Assembly (NCBI GenBank): GCA_013397795.1
Contig: VZTJ01005225.1
Coordinates: 124,001 to 188,000, forward strand
Length of the DNA: 64,000 nucleotides
Direction: 5' to 3'
From: Orthonyx spaldingii
Lineage: Eukaryota > Chordata > Aves > Passeriformes > Orthonychidae
The notes under the pieces were generated by a model. It was not told where the DNA came from. It did not search any database and saw only the letters and a program-made list of their open reading frames with translations. Positions within the stretch are counted from its first letter, which is position 1; every line of letters begins with the position of its first letter. This document shows, piece by piece, positions 54,156 through 63,513 of this stretch. The position numbers and the translations under genes are program-made.

Positions 54156-56165
54156 TTATTTAATTGTTGTTGTTCCTATGTATAAAATGTGAGTCTTAGC
54201 TTGCCATATGAGCTATCAATGGTAGCAATGTGTATATTCAATTTTCTACAGGGAATGAATGTCCGGGTAGGTGCATCAGCTTAACCTCTAGTGAACCATT
54301 TCCAATTGTCCTCTTCCAACTCGAAATTTAATTTCTGAAATTTAGTGCACACTGCCTGAAGTTCCAGTCTGCTTTCACATTTTTTTTTTTCAGATGAATG
54401 GCAGTTTTAAACTTTATATGTATCAAAGACAGTAACTGTCATATCAGAATATTATTTTTGCCAGTTAGGCTTTGAGGACTTGGAGGACTAATGAAAAAGG
54501 CACCTAAAATTGACTGGGGACAAGTGTGATTTGAAAGTGAACTAATAATATTGTCTGAACATTTTGATTACAGCCTTTAAATGAATATTGTACATGAACC
54601 TGAATATTCCCAAATCAGCAAACTTGAAATCAGCAGTTATTTTTAAAATGTTTCTTCCATAATTTAAGCCAGGCTTTCAAAATCCTTAACAACCAATTTC
54701 TCTGAAATTAACAGGTGTAATATTGCACAAAACACCCCCTAACTGTACATAAACAAAACCAAAATTAAGTAAATCATAACAGAACCATTAACTAAATAGT
54801 TCTCTAGAAAAGGGGGTCTAACTCAGCAGTAGGAAGAGTGACAATGACAACAAAACAAGTTAAAACTCCCCAAACTAATTCTTATCCTATATTTTGAAGC
54901 AGAAACAGATAGATCAAGAATCTTTGCTACAGGTCTATTGGTCAGAGGATTAATCCTTTTTTTAATCAAACAATACAATGATATTAGGACAATAGTAAAT
55001 GAATTACACAATAAATCTGTGGGAGATTACTTAGAAGTAGAAAAGGATAAATCTGGCTGTTTTGAGGCAAAAGTATTATTCAGTTTATATCTAGGAGTGT
55101 GCTGCAGGTAACTATCTCTAATTAACACCTCACATCAAACACGGACAAGATGGCACATATGCAACCATTTGGGACTGATGTTAGAACCTCAGAAAAAGCT
55201 TTCTATCCTGGCAAGTAATTATAGAGGTGAAGAGAGTGGGAAAAACACTTATACTGAAATTATCTACACCAGTGAAGCCTTTGCAATTGAATCAGCAATC
55301 GAGAAAAAAGAAAACGTAGATGGACTAGAAAAATGAACACATTTGTTTTCTAGTCATAAAGTAGATAATCAGAGTACTAGATGATCTGCAGAGTATTTAA
55401 TTGCTGTTGTGGTGAGCATCTATCACACATTAGTGCTGTTACGGATGTTGCTTAAGGTTTCATTTTAGTCAAATCACATAGCTCCACTTGTATGAGTTGT
55501 ACTGAAATAGATGACGTTACTCACCTGACTAAGCTTAGCAATATTTTACCCATTAGCTCTTAATTTGTGGGCTAAATTTCTTTTCATAAATAGTTTATAG
55601 GCATCATGTTGCTTCTTGCACATTCATTTCCTTTTTCAGAAATCATCTTTGAGTGTTGGTTTATAGTAAAAGCAAGTGGCCATTATTATTTTTATTTTCC
55701 TTCATGAAAAAATGACTAAGTAACACTAATTATGGTTTCCATGGTTAGAGGTTGTCAATAAATTATAAACATGAGAACAACTGACCTTGGGGAAAAACGA
55801 TGGCTGTAAAGTATATGAAAAATTATGGGTATTTTGAAAATAATTTTGAGCCATTTACGATTATCATTTCTGGAGATAGTGTGAAAGACTTAAGCTGATT
55901 ATCAGTTTAGATAATTTTTTTCTCTTACATGCATGTTTTCTTTAATAATCAAATTTCATTGCTAGCATAGTGAGTCAAGGTCCACTAACTGATTTTTTCT
56001 TCTATGCCTCTGTGGTTTGGTTATTTTCCCCCTCTAGTCTATATTTTCTCCTAAAATAAAATACAGCATAACTGACTGTGCTCTAGTATAAATAAAATTA
56101 ATATTTTTGTGTCTTCATTTCATACACAGAATTTCTATATAATCCTCTTTGGTGTGTTTTCTCAT
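54156..56165. other. Non-coding sequence, no gene seen
   Basis: AT-rich, with open frames of 62 codons or fewer and no recognisable repeat family. It ends where the CR1 at 56166 begins. Confidence 0.65.
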
Positions 56166-56637
56166 TAAGTTGCAGGCAACACCAAGTTGGGCAAGAGTGG
56201 TGATCTGTTGGACAGTAGGAATGCTCTACAGAGGGATCTGGGCAGGCTGGATCATGGGCTGAGGACAACTGTATGAGCTTTAATAAGGTGAAGTGCCAGG
56301 TCTTGCACTTGGATTACAACAACCCCATGCAGCACTACAGGCTGGGGCAGGGTGGCTTGAGGAAAGGGAAAAGGACTTGGGGTTGCTGGTCAACAGCCAG
56401 CTGGATATGAGCCAGCGTGTGCCTAGGTGGCCAAGAAGGCCAATGGCATCTCAGTCTGTATCAAGAATCACGTGGCCAGCAGGACCAGGGCAGCGATCAC
56501 CCCTCTGTACTCGGCACTGGTGAGGCTATGCCTCAAGTATTTTGCCCAGTTTTGAGTCCCTCACTTCAAAAAGGACATTCAGGTGCTGGAGCATGTCCAG
56601 AGAAGGGCAACAAAGCAGGTGAAGAATATAAAGAGTA
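56166..56637 (+). mobile_element. CR1 LINE, ORF2 3' part (left half of an interrupted copy)
   Basis: Sense CR1 ORF2 sequence. Recognisable blocks in order are AACACCAAGTTGGG, AAGTGCCAGGTCTTGCACTT, TACAGGCTGGGGCAG, AAAAGGACTTGGGGTTGCTG, GTGGCCAGCAGGACCAGGG, CCCCTCTGTACTCGGCACTG and GTCCAGAGAAGGGCAACAAA. Translated pieces match the well-known 'EKDLG.LV......MSQ' and 'ASR' parts of the ORF2 C-terminal region, but the frame shifts several times. The copy continues at 57046 after an inserted second CR1. The start is approximate: the 5' truncation point lies near 56166. Confidence 0.9.
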
Positions 56638-57045
56638 TCACAGAATCATAGAATATTGTGATTTGGAAGGGACACACAAGGATCAAGTCCAACACCTGGC
56701 CCTGCACAGGACAGTCCCAACAATCCCACCATGTGCCTGGGAGTGTTGTTGAAACACTTGAACTCTGTCAAGCTTGGTGCTGTGACTGCTCCTCTGGGAT
56801 ACTCGTTCCAATGCCCAACCACCCTTTGTGTGAAGAACCTTTTCCTAATATCCCAACTTAACTTCCCCTGACAGAGTTTCATGCTCTTCCCTTGAGTTCT
56901 GTCATTGTTCACCAGAGAGAAGAGATCAGTGCTTGTCCCTCTGCTTCCTCTCATCAGGAAGTATATCCCCAGCTCTCCATCATCCCTTCTACCACTTCAT
57001 CACTGTGCCCTCTTCATGTACTCCTCAAAATTTCTTATCTTATAT
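56638..57045 (-). mobile_element. CR1 LINE inserted inside another CR1
   Basis: This is an antisense CR1 3' fragment. Its tail appears first on the plus strand (CACAGAATCATAGAATATTG, then TTTGGAAGGGACACACAAGG). The blocks CTGGCCCTGCACAGGACAGT, TGCCCAACCACCCTTTGTGT and GAAGAACCTTTTCCTAATAT follow. The minus-strand frame around 56840-56860 keeps the ORF2 C-terminal signature 'DIRKRFFTQRVVGHWN'. The far end, after about 56965, is strongly diverged or deleted, and the border near 57045 is approximate. It splits the plus-strand copy at 56166-57446 and so inserted later. No target duplication is evident. Confidence 0.87.
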
Positions 57046-57446
57046 GTCCTGTGAGGAGTGGCTGAGTGAGTGGGTGTGTTTAGCCTGGAGAAGAGGCTAG
57101 GAGAAGACCTTATTGCTCTCTACAACTGCCTGAAAGGAGAGTGTAGCAAGGTGGGATTCAGTCTCTTCTGCTGTGCCTCGTGTGAAACAATGAGAGAAAG
57201 TGGTCATAAATTGCATCAGTGAGGGTCAGATTAGATCTTTGAAAAAAAATTTTCACTGAAAGAGTGGATAAGCATTGGAATTAATTACCCAGGGAGGTGG
57301 TGGAGTCACTGTCTCTGGAAGAGTTTGAGAAGTGTCTGGATGTGGCACTTGGGGATATGGTTTAGGGGTGCTTATGGTGGTGATGGGTTGACAATTGGAC
57401 TAGATGAACTTGAAGATCTCTTCCAACCTGGATGATTCTCTGATTA
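57046..57446 (+). mobile_element. CR1 LINE, ORF2 end and 3' tail (right half of the interrupted copy)
   Basis: This continues the element begun at 56166, with no large part of the consensus lost at the junction (GTGAGGAGTGGCTGAGTGAG follows where expected). Later blocks are TTTAGCCTGGAGAAGAGGCT, ATTGCTCTCTACAACTGCCT, ACTGAAAGAGTGGATAAGCA, CCCAGGGAGGTGGTGGAGTC and ATGTGGCACTTGGGGATATG. The 3' end reads CTTCCAACCTGGATGATTCT with an octamer-like end near 57446. Several frame breaks make it a fossil. Confidence 0.92.
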
Positions 57447-58345
57447 TGTGCTTATGCCCTGCAGAGTAAAGTAATAATGACTTTTTCTGAGTTGTACAGT
57501 AACCCGTAACACCAAAAATGTCTTATCTTCCTTTTAAATAGCTATTATATAAATATTCCCAAAACTTTCATAAAATATACTCTGCACATATGCAAGAATC
57601 ATAGTCTTTTATTTCAAACTCTCAGTTTCTTATTTGAGACGTGGTCTAAATCAGGGGACTAGTCCTATTTACTTCAGTGGTACTACAGTGCAAAAGCATG
57701 TGCAGGACTTGTTTCCAGGTCGCATTCTCTTCTGTGGTTACTGAGATAACAGCATACCATATGACTAATTTTTTTTTCATGAGGAAAGAAGATGCTCCAG
57801 GAACAGATAAACAGAATGTTGAATTTTGTGATTGTGAAGCTAGTTTTGAACATCTGATAACAGACCCTATAACTTAGTGCAGGTGTGTTTGATCAAATAT
57901 TTTTTCAGGTTGCTAAATATGAGCTATACTGCTTTCCAAAGGCTTTTACATAATTTGTTTTTAAGTCCTGCAATGATTCTTCCTTTTACTCACCATTTAC
58001 TTTCATTTACCAGGCATTTTAGTAGCTTGGCTCATTTAGTTCATGTAGTGACACTTGTTTATCCATGAGAACTCATGCTATTAATTTCACATATAAAATG
58101 TACCATTATGAGGAAAAAAAAGCCAAAAAGCAGGAGTTTTTGGCAGAAAGCAAATGCTTCACACAAAAATGAGTTATGTCTCTGAATACCATAAGAAAAG
58201 ATCATTTTTTCAGCACCCATACCACTTTAGAATTCATCATTCATTCTATTTTCTTATGTACTGTGGATATCAAATGATTAGCTAACAAACATTTTTACAT
58301 ATCAAATGCAAGTTCCAACTGGTAAAATATTTTAACCACAATATT
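57447..58345. other. Non-coding sequence, no gene seen
   Basis: Short random open frames (66 codons or fewer). No repeat is recognised. Confidence 0.65.
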
Positions 58346-58480
58346 AAAAAAAAAAATCAAAACCAATACCAACCAACCAAACAACAGCTGCCCTCCGCCT
58401 GCAAAAAACCCCCCACAACCAAGCAAAAAAAAATCTCAACCCCCCAGCCAACCAAAAACGCTCCAAAAAACCCACCAGCA
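58346..58480. repeat. A/C-rich low-complexity tract
   Basis: About 135 bp made almost entirely of A and C on the plus strand, with runs of up to 11 A and 6 C (CAAAAAACCCCCCACAACC, AACCAACCAAACAACAGC). The complementary strand is G/T-rich. No unit repeats regularly. It has no coding potential. Confidence 0.85.
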
Positions 58481-59112
58481 TTTATTTTCATGTGTTGGTA
58501 GACTACATGAAGTTCATATTTTTTTGTAGCCAGCTTGGCAGTTGCTCATACATTTATGGAAAAATTCTGTTGCTTTTGCTCAGAAAACACATATGACATA
58601 CATATTATCACTTTTTCAAAAGACTATACGTTGTGTTTGTGGCACTAACTTTTCCCAGAACATGCAGCTCCTTTCTGTATATCTCCCTTGCTTTCTTCCA
58701 GATTTGGTGAATCTAATATATTGAATTATAGCCATTTGCTTATCACTGAAGGAGAGAAACATGCACAACAGGTAATAGTATACATTCCAATGGATGCACA
58801 ATTTCAATGGAGACCTTTATTTTCAATTCTGCTTGACTTTAATCACACTGTTTTTCTTCATTTTGTTAATATAACATCAGGATGAGACCTTACTGCTTCT
58901 TAGTGTAACTTATATATATATACATATATATATCTCCATATGAGTCTATGTGTGTAAATACATACAAAACAAAAGTCTAGATTTTTGTAAAATACCTGGA
59001 GTTCTACCCACCCACAGAGGAAAAAGCTGTATCTGAATTCAAAGTAGAGGGAGAAAAAGTGCAATCTGACTGCTGAAGAAAAAATGTCCAGGCAGCCTTG
59101 CTGCAAGGCATT
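58481..59112. other. Non-coding sequence with an AT microsatellite
   Basis: Contains a TA/CATATA tract at about 58911-58934. The remainder is AT-rich without recognisable features. Confidence 0.7.
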
Positions 59113-59688
59113 TAGAATCATAGGATCCTAGAACCGTTTGGGTTGGAAGAGATCTTAAAGATCATCTAGTTCCAACCCCTCTGCCCTAGGCAAGGATGCC
59201 TTTCACAAGTTCACGCTCCTCAAAGCCAATCTGACCTTGAACACTTCCATGGATGGGGCACACACAGCTTGTCTGGGCAACCTGGTCCACTGCCTCACTG
59301 CCCTCACAGTAAAGAATTTCTGCCCAATATCGAATATAAACCTTCTCTCTTTCAGTTTAAACCCATTCTCCCTTGTCTTATCACTACATAACCCTGCAAA
59401 ATTCCCTCTCTTGCTTTCTTGTTGGCCCCCTTTAGGTACTGGAAGGTAGTCCAAGGTCTTCCTGCAGCCTTCTTGCCTTCAGATTGAACAATCCCAACTC
59501 TTTCAGGCTGCCTCCATAGAAGAGGTGATCCAGCCTGCTGAGTATCTTTTTGACACTCGTCTGGGACTTATTGGCTTTTTTATGCTGTGGGCCCCAGAGC
59601 TGTATGTACTTCTTTAGATGGGGTCTCAGGAGAGCAGAGTATAGAGGAGAATCAACTTCCTCAGCCTGCTGGTACCAGTAGCTTCAAT
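59113..59688 (-). mobile_element. CR1 LINE, 3' end, 5'-truncated
   Basis: This is an antisense CR1 of about 575 bp, of a different subfamily from the one at 32712. The tail on the plus strand is TTTGGGTTGGAAGAGATCTT, then AAAGATCATCTAGTTCCAAC and CCTCTGCCCTAGGCAAGGA. GGCAACCTGGTCCACTGCCT, AAGAATTTCTGCCCAATAT, AACCCATTCTCCCTTGTCTT and GGGGTCTCAGGAGAGCAGAG follow. It ends near 59688 within ORF2. The 3' part of ORF2 is still open (see the next entry). Confidence 0.93.
59203..59454 (-). pseudogene. CR1 ORF2 C-terminal remnant, open for 83 codons
   Basis: Within the CR1 at 59113-59688 the minus strand keeps an 83-codon frame ending at the normal ORF2 stop position. It contains the conserved C-terminal signature NGFKLKERRF...FFTVRAVRQW.RLP..........MEVFKVRL of the CR1 protein. 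This part lies downstream of the reverse transcriptase palm, so no endonuclease or polymerase active site is present. The nearby Met is an internal residue, not a real start. It is a dead fragment, listed so that it is not mistaken for a host gene. Confidence 0.85.
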
Positions 59689-59767
59689 AGTAATGGTTTA
59701 GAAAGTAGAAGGGTGTTGAGAAAAACTTATTTTAAAATCAAAAAACCTGACTATACAATATGTAAAA

Positions 59768-59845
59768 GAATCACAGCATCGCAGAATATGCTGAGTTAGA
59801 AGGGACCCACAAGGATCATTGAGTCTAACTCCTGGCCCCATACCA
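59768..59845 (-). mobile_element. CR1 LINE, short 3' tail fragment
   Basis: Antisense CR1 tail: GAATCACAGCATCGCAGAAT, then GAGTTAGAAGGGACCCACAA and GGATCATTGAGTCTAACTCC, stopping after CTGGCCCCAT. It is of the same tail type as the SINE at 5251 and the CR1 at 32712. Only about 78 bp remain. The next sequence (CATCCTCAATGCCTCTAAG) does not follow the CR1 consensus. Confidence 0.9.
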
Positions 59846-61544
59846 TCCTCAATGCCTCTAAGTTCCTGCTGATACAAATCTTCATTGGAAAATATTTTCA
59901 TGAAATCATGAAACAATAATAAACGTTATTTTAGTAAAGAACACCAGTAAAATAAAGGTATCCTGTTTAGCTAATGCCAGATCAAACTTCATTAATACTC
60001 ATGAGAAGGAATTTTTTGTCAGAGCTAGAGCTGTACATAGTTCAACCTTCATATTGTGGTTTTTGTTTAAATTTTAAATGTTATTTAAAAAAAGATCTTG
60101 GATTATGCCTGCATTTTTTTTATGTATGATTGGTGGTTTTGTCTTTAACTGAAGTCTACCCTCTATTTAACCAGCCCTCCAGTCCTGTCATCAACAAAAC
60201 TTTGAATCTTGGGGGAAATCCATGACCAGAAATGTCACAGATTAAACTGTTGGCAGCTCTGACAAGGCAACATTGTTAATGTTGCCATGGCAGAAATTCC
60301 ACATAGTTTAGTACTAAAGGCCTATGTTGTTTTGGTGTTTCTTGCTTTTATGTATTGCCTGAGTCCTGTGTACGCAGAGATAACATTCATATGTATCACA
60401 TTGCAACCCTTGTTCTACTTTGGATTTATAAATGATTCACAACAATTCAATCACAATGTATGTCTTTGAAGGTACGGTGCTCTGTGAAAAACCAAGTCCA
60501 TAGGGTAGGCAGAAAATTATTGCATTTGAAATAACATACATTTGAAATAAAATACATTTGCAATAACTTTCAGTATTATACAAGGGAGGATGATGATGGA
60601 GTTGTATGTTCTAGAGTATAAGAACATGATAATGTCATAAAGTCATTTGAATAAATGATAAATACACTTCCACTATCTTAACAAACAAAGCAATTTAAAA
60701 TGTAAGTTGAACAACAATAAGGATTCAGGAGGAATAAGGCAAAGCAGAAAATAAATGATAGCTAAGACAGCAACAAAAGACAGAAAAGCAATGAGCTCCA
60801 AAGGGAAAGGATGGAAAAAACCCTAAGTGTCATATCCCAGCATGGCATTGGTCCACAATTATGCATACTGAACAGTGTTTATGGGTATTTAGAGCACTGA
60901 AGCATTGTCCATAGCTCTGACATGAGGACTCAGAAGGTGTTGTATGTCGTGGAAGTTACTTGCACCCCGACACTTCTCTGCAAAATATGACTGACCAGGT
61001 TTGGAGAGTTTGCTTTTACTTTAGAGCTGTATTTTTGTAATGAGTTGCCCCAATCACCTTAAAACTGTTTATAGTGAAAGTAAACTCACATATCAAGGTT
61101 CACAGTTCTTTGCAAGGATGTATAAGATTCTAGGAAAAAATAAAAGGAGCTGTATTTAGCTACTGCTAGTATTAAAGTTTAAAGTTTCATAGAATATGAA
61201 TGTGTGTTCAAAACTGAATAAATACTGCCCATATGTGTGGAAAATCTTTTTTTTTTCTATAAACATAAGGGTCAGTTTTAAAACTGTCAAAAAAATAACG
61301 ATCTCGAGGAGTAAATATATGAAGAGATTAATATTCTTTAGATGATGAAATAAACCTCTCAAAGGTAAATCATCTCTTATAAGATTATGATACCTTCTTT
61401 GCCATTAGACCAATTATCTCAGAGCTTGCCAAAATCAACCTAAGAATTCAACAGTTTCTGGCTAAATCTTTCCAATACACGTTTGTAATTTTTTATTCAC
61501 TTTTACTGTGAAGTTTTGACCCACTTTTCCTTTGAGTAAGTTTT
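59846..61544. other. Non-coding sequence with a small minisatellite
   Basis: AT-rich, with open frames of 72 codons or fewer and no recognisable gene. It includes a three-copy 16-bp tandem repeat at 60521-60568. Confidence 0.65.
60521..60568. repeat. 16-bp tandem repeat, three copies
   Basis: The units are TGCATTTGAAATAACA, TACATTTGAAATAAAA and TACATTTGCAATAACT, in perfect 16-base register with few changes. Confidence 0.9.
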
Positions 61545-61860
61545 TGTTATGGTCCAATTATAAGAGATGTAATGAAGTGGCCAGATTAGAGAACTAGAAG
61601 GGAAGTGTAAAACCATCCCTCCACTGCCAAAGCACATGTGTGCTAGTGTCAGAAATTCTAACTTTAATTTTGCAATATTTAATACTGCAGCTGTTAGTAA
61701 AACCAAATTAGCCATAACTTTGGAAATTCTATTGTGTTGCAGAAAAAACCCATTATTGTGATGGTGCAGTCTTTGAGTTTTCTTTAGGGTTAAGATTAAC
61801 ACATTTCTATTTGTCACGTGGGAACCATAAATTAACCTCAGCAGGTAACCCTTGCTTTGT

Positions 61861-61956
61861 TTAGTCCAGTGATTTTAACTCTGCCTCCCAGTAAGCATTA
61901 CCCAGCCTCTTGGCATTCCACTGCTTTAATATTGACTGGATTTCAATCTTGGCTTA
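61861..61956 (-). pseudogene. gag-like open segment, provirus remnant (second piece)
   Basis: A 30-codon minus-strand segment between two stops has a protein-like composition: aromatic, charged and small residues are well mixed, and two Trp codons lie in it. Coding character seems to continue beyond the stop at 61861-61863 for about 15 more codons. It lies downstream of the piece at 62232-62402 on the same strand, in the order expected for one decayed gag frame. No zinc knuckle is seen. Assignment is by position only. Confidence 0.35.
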
Positions 61957-62231
61957 TTTATGGCCAGACTTTGACATCTCAGTAGCTGCATTTCAGCAGA
62001 ATTTGCTGAATTTGACAATTATTTGTAGTTTCAATTTTAATTAAGGGTCATAATGTTACTTCCTCATCATCAGATGTCAATGCAAGTGATATGTCTTGCT
62101 CTTTAGCAGAACAACAGATTCACTCACTGTCTCTCTAATTCTCCACCGAACACAAAAGGTCTGAGTCACAGGAACATGTTTCTGAGAATGTTACAGATTC
62201 TGCATCCTGCAATTCTTTCCCTATAATTCTT

Positions 62232-62402
62232 TCACGCATTCAAGAGCTCCATCTGAAGCTTTCTAAAATTATCATAGTCAGCAGCAAGCAGCAGCTCTGC
62301 CTGCAGCCTTTTTTCATTTTCCTCATTTAACCAAGAGTGCAATTCTTTCACCAAATCTTGTAAAAATAGTATTATTTCATTTTCAAGTTTCTGGGTAACA
62401 AA
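62232..62402 (-). pseudogene. gag-like open segment with predicted coiled coil, provirus remnant
   Basis: There are 56 codons on the minus strand between a TGA at 62403-62405 and a TGA at 62232-62234. The peptide is rich in Leu, Glu, Lys and Gln in a heptad-like pattern (Leu or Ile roughly every third or fourth residue from about residue 6 to 54, Trp at 24), so it is probably a long helix or coiled coil. It lies about 300 bp downstream of the primer binding site, where retroviral gag begins. No start codon fits and frames are broken on both sides. The gag assignment is an inference from position and composition; no Gag signature motif is visible. Confidence 0.45.
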
Positions 62403-62696
62403 TCACTCTTTATCCCAATATTCTTATGCCAACTCCCCTCCAGAGGAGGAGTGGAATTAGTCCACCCTCTGCCCCAGGTAGAGGGGAGACTAACAAATTT
62501 TCAAGGAAGGGTAACAAAATACTTCCTTTACACTGGCCACCCAGGATAGCCATTTTCCCAGAAATACCCACAGATTGAACTACACAACACACAAATTCCC
62601 TCAGAGGAAATTTGTTGCAAAATTTTCAAAAGTTAACACAACCTCTTCAGAACAAGGTTATGACAAAGTTTTCAAACATTCATACAGAAGAACAGC

Positions 62697-62714
62697 ATCC
62701 CAATTCTGACACCA
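62697..62714 (-). other. Retroviral primer binding site, tRNA-Leu type
   Basis: The minus strand reads TGGTGTCAGAATTGGGAT. Apart from one base (T for G at position 12), this is the reverse complement of the 3' end of vertebrate tRNA-Leu including CCA. It lies six bases inside the putative LTR end (…CATAACA at 62721). It fixes the orientation (minus) and class (ERVL-like) of the provirus. Confidence 0.75.
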
Positions 62715-62801
62715 AAATAATGTTATGATCCAATTATAAGAAATGACTCTGCTGGATTAAGGTGCAAACAAGACCACGTGCCAAAAATCAATAGTACGGA
62801 T

Positions 62802-62807
62802 TTTATT
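62802..62807 (-). promoter_or_regulatory. Polyadenylation signal of the ERVL-like LTR
   Basis: AATAAA on the minus strand (TTTATT on plus), about 80 bp before the LTR end. This spacing is normal for an R/U5 segment and agrees with the orientation given by the primer binding site. Confidence 0.55.
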
Positions 62808-62823
62808 TAACAGGAAATTTGAG

Positions 62824-62903
62824 GTAGAGAGAGAGAAAGAAATAGGAAGAAAGAAGGTGGGGGAAAGAGAAAGAGAGTCAGAGAGAGAAGAGATTAAGAA
62901 AAA
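62824..62903. repeat. GA-rich purine tract
   Basis: About 80 bp, nearly all purine on the plus strand (GAGAGAGAGAAAG, GGAAGAAAGAAGG, GAAAGAGAAAGAGAG). It lies inside the putative LTR, where it would be a CT-rich segment upstream of the polyadenylation signal. Confidence 0.85.
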
Positions 62904-63513
62904 GATATTACTACCACATGGATTCCTGCAGCATCCTGCTAGTCCTTCTTCATTTGGTCTGTGGTGTTGGGGTCCCGCATGGTTCTTCTGGAGGTACCAC
63001 TTTTGTATAGTCCAGGTAGTGGATAATCATGGGGTAGGGATGCTTTGAATGTCATCATTTGAAATGGCATGTGCATAACTACTTGCTCCCCTCCCCCCAG
63101 TTTGTCATGATGGGAACTTTTGTCCAGATGCTAACCAAACCTTTACCTCAGTTAGGCCTGGAATTAGCTGTTTCCTGCTATGCCATCTGCACTTGCCTCA
63201 AGTTCTGTTGTGGTGGCTTATCTTATGGGCACAGTGTTTTGAGAATGTAACTGCATTCTTTAAGCCTTCACAGTCTTAAATTACTTCAACTGAAAAGACA
63301 GTAGGTTTACTGTGATGGTATCTTAAAGCCCATCATATTAATTTCAGGCATATATATGAAGCAGCAACATTATTATCAAGTGTCCATCTGTTATAGTTGT
63401 GTCTGTGTGCCAGTGCACTTATTTTAAAAAATATTTTGTGTCAGTTTATAGGTTTCCCTGGCCTGAGAAACAACTTTATAAGAATTTCCACCAGTCCCCC
63501 CTTTCTTCTCTCT

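Larger units (their letters stand above)
61545..62720 (-). mobile_element. Degraded ERVL-like provirus, leader and gag-region remnant
   Basis: On the minus strand this follows the putative 5' LTR (62721 onward). It starts with a primer binding site for tRNA-Leu (62697-62714), continues through a leader of about 300 bp and enters broken gag-like open segments. Only about 1.2 kb of internal sequence is visible before the left border, far less than a full provirus, so most of gag and all of pol are missing. The left border is uncertain. At 61545 a 24-base stretch matches the LTR end (22 of 24) and may mark the end of a lost or deleted 3' LTR. tRNA-Leu priming is typical of class III (ERVL) elements. 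This is an old, dead copy. Confidence 0.6.
62721..63493 (-). mobile_element. Putative LTR of the ERVL-like provirus (far border uncertain)
   Basis: The 3' end of the LTR on the minus strand is ...GGATCATAACA at 62721, next to the primer binding site. An AATAAA on the minus strand lies at 62802-62807, leaving a U5 of about 75 bp. A long pyrimidine tract (GA-rich on plus, about 62824-62903) follows upstream. The 5' border is not proven. A CA at 63492-63493 next to a polypurine-like tract would give a 773-bp LTR, but other borders (for example near 63093 or 63988) are possible. No target duplication could be matched. Confidence 0.5.

Noticed and set aside
61503..61817. 104-codon minus-strand open frame overlapping the provirus border
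   Set aside because: It crosses the putative LTR terminus at 61545 and shows no retroviral or host motif. It is probably chance.
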